From CALMFQ01 sp964495595 (GTDB lineage: Bacteria; Pseudomonadota; Gammaproteobacteria; Burkholderiales; SCOH01), in the NCBI GenBank assembly GCA_964495595.1, contig CAZBWH010000097.1, positions 1 to 9,863 of the forward strand: a DNA stretch of 9,863 nt. The letters are read 5' to 3'. The translations under genes and the position numbers were made by a program. Under the pieces are notes generated by a model. That model was not told where the DNA came from, searched no databases, and was given only the letters and a program-made list of their open reading frames with translations. Below, piece after piece: positions 5,990 to 9,863 of the stretch (its first letter is position 1; every line of letters starts with the position of its first letter).

Positions 5990-6001
5990 AGCAGTCTCTC
6001 C
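5987..6001 (-). promoter_or_regulatory. Ribosome-binding site and rare AUA start of infC
   Basis: GGAGAG (6001-5996), a six-base spacer ACTGCT, and ATA (5989-5987) in frame with conserved IF-3 sequence. This site decides the start and sets the expected negative feedback by IF-3. Confidence 0.8.
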
Positions 6002-6030
6002 AAGTAAAAAAATTAAAAACCGTGCTCACC

Positions 6031-7932
6031 TCAGCTTGGCAGTTCGGTTTTCAGACGCTCGATCAGCGCCCCAACCGTTAACTGCCCAAGGTCTTCACCT
6101 TGTCGGGTTCGCACGGCAACCAGTCCCGCAGCCTTCTCCTTGTCGCCGACAATCAGCTGATAAGGCAGACGCTGCATACTATGCTCGCGGATTTTATAGG
6201 TTATTTTCTCGTTTCTCAAGTCTACCGCGACACGGAATCCTGCCCGGCGCAGCTGATTGGCAGCGTCGACCACATAATCGGTCTGGCTGTCGGTAATATT
6301 CATCACCACCAGCTGTGTCGGTGCCAGCCATAGCGGCAGGAATCCGGCGTGATGCTCGATCAGGATACCGATGAAACGCTCCAGCGAGCCAAGGATTGCG
6401 CGATGCAGCATCACCGGCACATGACGGGCATTGTCTTCGGCAGCAAACTCGGCGCCAAGACGCTGCGGCAGCACGAAATCGAGCTGCAATGTGCCACATT
6501 GCCATACGCGACCGATCGAATCTTTCAGCGAGAACTCGATCTTCGGACCGTAGAATGCGCCTTCGCCGGGCTGCAACTCATACTCCAACCCCTTGGACTG
6601 CAACGACGCTGCCAGCGCCGCCTCAGCCTTGTCCCAAACGTCGTCCGATCCTGCACGTTTTGCCGGCCGGGTGGAGAGTTTGACCAAAACCTCGTCGAAA
6701 CCGAAATGCCGATAAACCTGTTGCAGCAAATCAATGAACTGGGATGCCTCGTCCTGCACCTGAGCCTCGGTACAGAAAATATGCGCGTCATCCTGGGTAA
6801 AACCACGCACCCGCATAATACCGTGCAGCGAACCGGACGGCTCATTACGATGACAGGAGCCGAATTCGGACAAACGCAACGGCAGGTCGCGATAACTCTT
6901 CAACCCTTGGTTGAAAATCTGTACATGACCCGGGCAATTCATCGGCTTGACGGCAAAATCACGCTTTTCCGATTCGGTCGTGAACATGTTGTCGCGGTAG
7001 TTTTCCCAGTGACCCGATTTCTCCCACAACACGCGATCCATCACCGTCGGCGTACGCACCTCCTGGTAGCCATTATCATTGAGGATACGACGCATGTATT
7101 GCTCAACCTGCTGCCAGATGGTCCAGCCTTTCGGGTGCCAGAACACCATCCCCGGCGCTTCGTCCTGCATATGGAACAGGTCGAGCTGTTTGCCGATCTT
7201 GCGATGATCGCGTTTTTCCGCCTCTTCCAGCTGGTGCAAATAGGCGTCCAGGTCTTCTTTCTTTGCCCAGGCAGTGCCATAAATCCGCTGCAGCATTTCA
7301 TTGCGCGAATCGCCGCGCCAGTAGGCGCCAGCAACCTTCATCAGCTTGAAAACCTTGAGTTTGCCGGTGGACGGCACATGTGGGCCACGGCAAAGGTCGA
7401 CGAAATCGCCCTCGCGATACAGCGATACGGTTTCACCTTCCGGAATCACCGCAATCAATTCGGCCTTGTATTTCTCGCCAATGCTTTCGAAGAATTTGAC
7501 GGCTTCGGTACGATCCCACTCTTCGCGACTGACCGGCACACCCTTCCTAGCCAACTCGGCCATACGTTTCTCGATTGCAGCCAGATCGTCAGGCGTAAAA
7601 GCGCGCTTGTAGGAAAAATCGTAGTAAAAGCCATTTTCTATCACGGGACCGATGGTGACTTGGGCATCCGGGAACAATTCCTTCACTGCATAGGCCAACA
7701 GGTGGGCAGTAGAGTGACGAATGATTTCCAGCCCATCAGCATCGCGATCGGTAATGATTGCCAGCGACGTATCGTTGGCAATCACATGCGAGGTATCAAC
7801 CAGCTTGCCATCGACCTTACCCGCCAACGCTGCCCTTGCCAGGCCAGCACCAATACTGGCAGCAACCTGGGCGACCGATACCGCCTGATCGAATACACGC
7901 TCCGACCCATCTGGCAATCGAATAACCGGCAC
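6031..7932 (-). CDS. thrS: Threonine--tRNA ligase
   Basis: ThrRS charges tRNA-Thr and hydrolyses mischarged Ser-tRNA-Thr. From GTG 7932 it has 633 residues: a TGS domain (1-61), an editing domain with HSTAH (His73, His77) and DLCRGPH (Cys181, His185), the class II core (about 240-530) with zinc ligands Cys333 (MNCPGH), His384 (TQDDAH) and His510 (MLHRAI), motif 2 RNEPSGSLHGIMRVRGF, and a C-terminal HGTP anticodon-binding domain (about 535-630). I prefer GTG 7932 to the in-frame TTG at 7947 because AAAGGA (7944-7939) then sits six bases upstream and the protein begins MPVIRLPDGS as in homologues. It is the first protein gene after tRNA-Val and its terminator. Confidence 0.97.
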   Translation of the reverse strand: MPVIRLPDGSERVFDQAVSVAQVAASIGAGLARAALAGKVDGKLVDTSHVIANDTSLAIITDRDADGLEIIRHSTAHLLAYAVKELFPDAQVTIGPVIENGFYYDFSYKRAFTPDDLAAIEKRMAELARKGVPVSREEWDRTEAVKFFESIGEKYKAELIAVIPEGETVSLYREGDFVDLCRGPHVPSTGKLKVFKLMKVAGAYWRGDSRNEMLQRIYGTAWAKKEDLDAYLHQLEEAEKRDHRKIGKQLDLFHMQDEAPGMVFWHPKGWTIWQQVEQYMRRILNDNGYQEVRTPTVMDRVLWEKSGHWENYRDNMFTTESEKRDFAVKPMNCPGHVQIFNQGLKSYRDLPLRLSEFGSCHRNEPSGSLHGIMRVRGFTQDDAHIFCTEAQVQDEASQFIDLLQQVYRHFGFDEVLVKLSTRPAKRAGSDDVWDKAEAALAASLQSKGLEYELQPGEGAFYGPKIEFSLKDSIGRVWQCGTLQLDFVLPQRLGAEFAAEDNARHVPVMLHRAILGSLERFIGILIEHHAGFLPLWLAPTQLVVMNITDSQTDYVVDAANQLRRAGFRVAVDLRNEKITYKIREHSMQRLPYQLIVGDKEKAAGLVAVRTRQGEDLGQLTVGALIERLKTELPS

Positions 7933-7959
7933 GACTTTTCCTTTCAAAACCCAAGGCTG

Positions 7960-7998
7960 GAAATAATAAAAGCCAGAAAACCGGGTTTTCTGACTTTT
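7960..7998 (-). terminator. Terminator or attenuator between tRNA-Val and thrS
   Basis: In minus-strand RNA AAAAGUCAGAAAAC (7998-7985) pairs with GUUUUCUGGCUUUU (7981-7968), 14 pairs with one G-U, around a 3-base loop. A U-rich tail UUUUAUUAUUU (7971-7961) follows. It ends tRNA-Val transcription. Because thrS begins only about 30 bases later, it may also limit or regulate read-through into thrS. Confidence 0.8.
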
Positions 7999-8005
7999 TG
8001 AATTT

Positions 8006-8082
8006 TGGTAGGCGAAATTGGATTCGAACCAACGACCCCCACCATGTCAAGGTGGTGCTCTAACCAACTGAGCTATTCGCCT
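8006..8082 (-). tRNA. tRNA-Val (anticodon GAC)
   Basis: The reverse complement is a 77-base tRNA: acceptor AGGCGAA/TTCGCCT, D arm GCTCAGTTGGTTAGAGC, anticodon stem CCACC/GGTGG with loop TTGACAT (anticodon GAC), T loop GGTTCGAATCC, discriminator A and an encoded CCA (8008-8006). It reads GUC and GUU. The body closely matches E. coli tRNA-Val(GAC) as I recall it, but the first pair is A1-U72 rather than the common G1-C72. Confidence 0.96.
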
Positions 8083-8094
8083 AACGAAGAGCTA

Positions 8095-8123
8095 ATTATA
8101 GCGGAAGGCTATCGCCTTTGCAA
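8095..8123 (-). promoter_or_regulatory. Promoter of tRNA-Val
   Basis: On the minus strand TTGCAA (8123-8118) and a perfect TATAAT (8100-8095) are 17 bases apart. The expected start is near 8088, six bases before the tRNA 5' end. It begins 4 bases after the DUF2818 stop. The spacer contains AAGGC-GATA-GCCTT, a 5-bp inverted repeat. No U-run follows it, so a separate terminator for the nuo operon is not evident. Confidence 0.8.
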
Positions 8124-8126
8124 ACA

Positions 8127-8417
8127 TCATAAGCCTGGTTTGCGCCACAGATACCTATAAACAAACCCCGGAAACGCAAAAACAATAAACATGCAAACAA
8201 CCGTGGCATAGAACTGCCAGCGCTGATCGTGCAACGGGGCGCTGCGGGTTTCAAGAAACCAGGCCGCCGCGCCCGCCAATATCAACGCCAGCCCCCACTC
8301 AAGCAGGCGTACGGCGAAATCCGCTACACCTGCTTCCGCCCTGAACAAGGTCGGGCGTACGACGAAAGGCAGATTCGCCAGCAGCAGGGCCACAAGCAAC
8401 AACAAGGCGATCTGCAT
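8127..8417 (-). CDS. DUF2818 family small inner-membrane protein
   Basis: The 96-residue hydrophobic protein has three likely membrane segments, at about 2-22, 37-56 and 69-90, with basic ends (RPTLFR, YRYLWRKPGL). The C-terminal pattern W-x-FY...FIVFAFPGFVYRYLWR is the mark of DUF2818 as I recall it, a family found directly after nuoN in betaproteobacteria. Its function is not known to me; the fixed neighbourhood suggests a link to complex I assembly or stability, which is inference. The ATG shares its A with the nuoN stop codon (TGATG), so translation is probably coupled, and no separate Shine-Dalgarno is obvious. Confidence 0.85.
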   Translation of the reverse strand: MQIALLLLVALLLANLPFVVRPTLFRAEAGVADFAVRLLEWGLALILAGAAAWFLETRSAPLHDQRWQFYATVVCMFIVFAFPGFVYRYLWRKPGL

Positions 8418-9863
8418 CAGGCGAGGTGCAAACTCTGGCGCACCGCGTCAACACACAGATTCATCAGCGACTGCGGAAGAATGCCCAGTGCCAGAATGGC
8501 CAAGCCATTTACGGTCAGCAGAATCCGCGACTCGGAGGCCCCCTGAAGTGCCAAGCCACTAACCGGTTCGTCAAAATACATCAGCTTGATAATACGCAGG
8601 TAGTAAAAGGCCCCAACCAGCGAGAACATCACACTGACCACCGCCAGCCAGATCTGCCCGATATCGATAACAGCCTGGATGACCGACAATTTGGCGAGGA
8701 AGCCGACCGTGCCAGGAATACCCGCCATCGAGGCCATCAGCAACAGCATGATGAACGCTTTCCACGGGCTACGCTGATTCAGCCCCTTGAACGTGTCAAA
8801 ATCATCTGCCTCCCCTTTGTCTCCAGCCAGTAACATGAGGAGGCCGAACGAACCGGCCGTCATGATCACGTAGGCAATCACATAGAACATTGACGAAGCA
8901 AAGCCGTTGGCATTGACGGCGATGATTCCCAGCAGCATGAAACCCATGTGCGAGATCGCCGAGTACGCCAGCATGCGCTTGACGTTGGTTTGCGCTATTG
9001 CAGTCAGGTTTCCCAGAGCCATCGACAAAACGGCCAGGATGACAAGCATCTGCTGCCATTCAACCGCGAGGCCGGCCAGCGCGACCGCCAGCATGCGAAT
9101 CACGAAAGCAAATGCCGCCAGCTTCGGCGCAGAACCGATAAACAGGGTAACGGCAGTCGGCGAGCCTTCATAAACATCAGGAACCCACATGTGGAACGGC
9201 ACCGCCCCAAGCTTGAACGCCAGGCCGGCAACCACGAACACGACACCAATGGCATTCAAGGTCGGATTGGCATTGCCGCTGGCGATTTTCTGTGCCACCA
9301 CAGCAATATCCAGACTACCGGTCGCGCCATACAACATCGACATGCCGAACAGCAACATCCCCGATGCCAGCGCACCCAACACGAAATATTTCAACGCGGC
9401 TTCGGTCGCTCGAGCGGAATCCCGCTGCAGCGCAACCATGGCGTAAATAGACAGCGACATCAGTTCCAGACCGAGATACAAGGTCATGAAATGGCTGGCG
9501 GAGATCATCACCATCATGCCAAGTACAGCAAACAGTGCCAGCGAATAGAATTCGACATTGAACATTCCCCGCGCCTTGATGTAATCGCGCGAGTAAGCCA
9601 AAGTCAAGGCGGCCGAAGCGTAGGTCGCCAACTTCAATACATGACCAAGTGGGTCACTGACAAACATATTGTTGAACAGGTAGACCACCTCGGCGCCGGC
9701 TTGCAGTTGCTGCAGCGACAACAATGCCGAGCCCCCCAAGGCGAGCACGCTGAACCAGTGAATCAAGCCACGCTGCTCGTCTGCCAGAACAAGATCCAGC
9801 ATCAGGATCGCCACCACGGAAACCAGCAGAAACATCTCTGGTAAGGCAGGTGCCAGGTTAGTA
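8417..9863 (-). CDS. nuoN: NADH-quinone oxidoreductase subunit N, 5' end beyond the window
   Basis: NuoN is one of three antiporter-like subunits in the membrane arm of complex I and carries a proton path. The frame stays open to the window edge and reads TNLAPALPE just before Met 9835, matching the usual NuoN N-terminus, so that Met is internal and the true start is upstream. Counting from it, 472 residues with about 13 hydrophobic helices follow. Conserved charged residues are present: Glu124 (GLELMSLSIYA), Lys149 (ALKYFVLGA), Lys208 (FKLGAVPFHMWVPDVYEGSP), Lys238 (GSAPKLAAFAF) and Lys382 (GFLAKLSVIQA). The C-terminus is intact at TGA 8417-8419. It is the last classical nuo gene of the operon. 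Confidence 0.96.
   Translation of the reverse strand, partial: TNLAPALPEMFLLVSVVAILMLDLVLADEQRGLIHWFSVLALGGSALLSLQQLQAGAEVVYLFNNMFVSDPLGHVLKLATYASAALTLAYSRDYIKARGMFNVEFYSLALFAVLGMMVMISASHFMTLYLGLELMSLSIYAMVALQRDSARATEAALKYFVLGALASGMLLFGMSMLYGATGSLDIAVVAQKIASGNANPTLNAIGVVFVVAGLAFKLGAVPFHMWVPDVYEGSPTAVTLFIGSAPKLAAFAFVIRMLAVALAGLAVEWQQMLVILAVLSMALGNLTAIAQTNVKRMLAYSAISHMGFMLLGIIAVNANGFASSMFYVIAYVIMTAGSFGLLMLLAGDKGEADDFDTFKGLNQRSPWKAFIMLLLMASMAGIPGTVGFLAKLSVIQAVIDIGQIWLAVVSVMFSLVGAFYYLRIIKLMYFDEPVSGLALQGASESRILLTVNGLAILALGILPQSLMNLCVDAVRQSLHLA

Noticed and set aside
7933..7947. TTG at 7947 as the thrS start
   Set aside because: The Shine-Dalgarno AAAGGA lies downstream of that TTG and fits GTG 7932, which gives the family N-terminus MPVIRLPDGS.
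6349..8001. A 550-codon open frame on the plus strand opposite thrS
   Set aside because: It is antisense to a fully conserved thrS, runs across the thrS leader into the tRNA-Val terminator region, has no recognisable domain, and its His/Gln/Arg-rich composition is what the reverse of a high-GC gene gives.
9833..9835. ATG at 9835 as the nuoN start
   Set aside because: The frame stays open upstream and encodes TNLAPALPE, the normal continuation toward the NuoN N-terminus; the true start is outside the window.
8948..9844. A 298-codon open frame on the plus strand opposite nuoN
   Set aside because: It is a Gln/His/Arg-rich reverse of a membrane-protein gene; the nuoN frame carries all conserved residues.

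Overview
The window is chromosomal DNA from a betaproteobacterium. The evidence is the block thrS-infC-rpmI-rplT-pheS-pheT-ihfA-merR, the small DUF2818 membrane gene directly behind nuoN, and residue-level similarity to known family members. Genus cannot be fixed by reading alone; the Nitrosomonadales/Gallionellaceae-Rhodocyclales area would fit. Every gene I can support is on the minus strand, so transcription runs from high to low coordinates.

In transcription order: (1) 8127-9863, the end of the nuo (complex I) operon: nuoN, whose 5' end lies outside the window, and a one-base-overlapping DUF2818 gene. (2) 8006-8123, tRNA-Val(GAC) with a good sigma70 promoter, followed by a strong hairpin terminator at 7960-7998. 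(3) 4805-7932, the translation cluster thrS (GTG start), infC (rare AUA start), rpmI and rplT, closed by a textbook terminator at 4762-4792. (4) 619-4666, pheS, pheT, ihfA and a MerR-type regulator, with tight or overlapping junctions. (5) 334-584, a promoter, tRNA-Pro(GGG), tRNA-Thr(TGT) and a terminator. (6) 1-333, an accessory segment: the first 12 codons of an IS1595-type transposase at the window edge, a 24-codon ORF, a possible promoter and several short repeats.

The core genes serve protein synthesis (Thr and Phe charging, initiation factor 3, L35, L20, three tRNAs), DNA architecture (IHF alpha) and respiration (NuoN). No unknown multi-gene system is visible. The most interesting signals are regulatory: the AUA start of infC, a foldable infC-rpmI leader whose hairpin covers the rpmI ribosome site, a terminator between tRNA-Val and thrS that leaves little room for a thrS promoter, and a 10-bp inverted repeat that could hide the transposase ribosome site.
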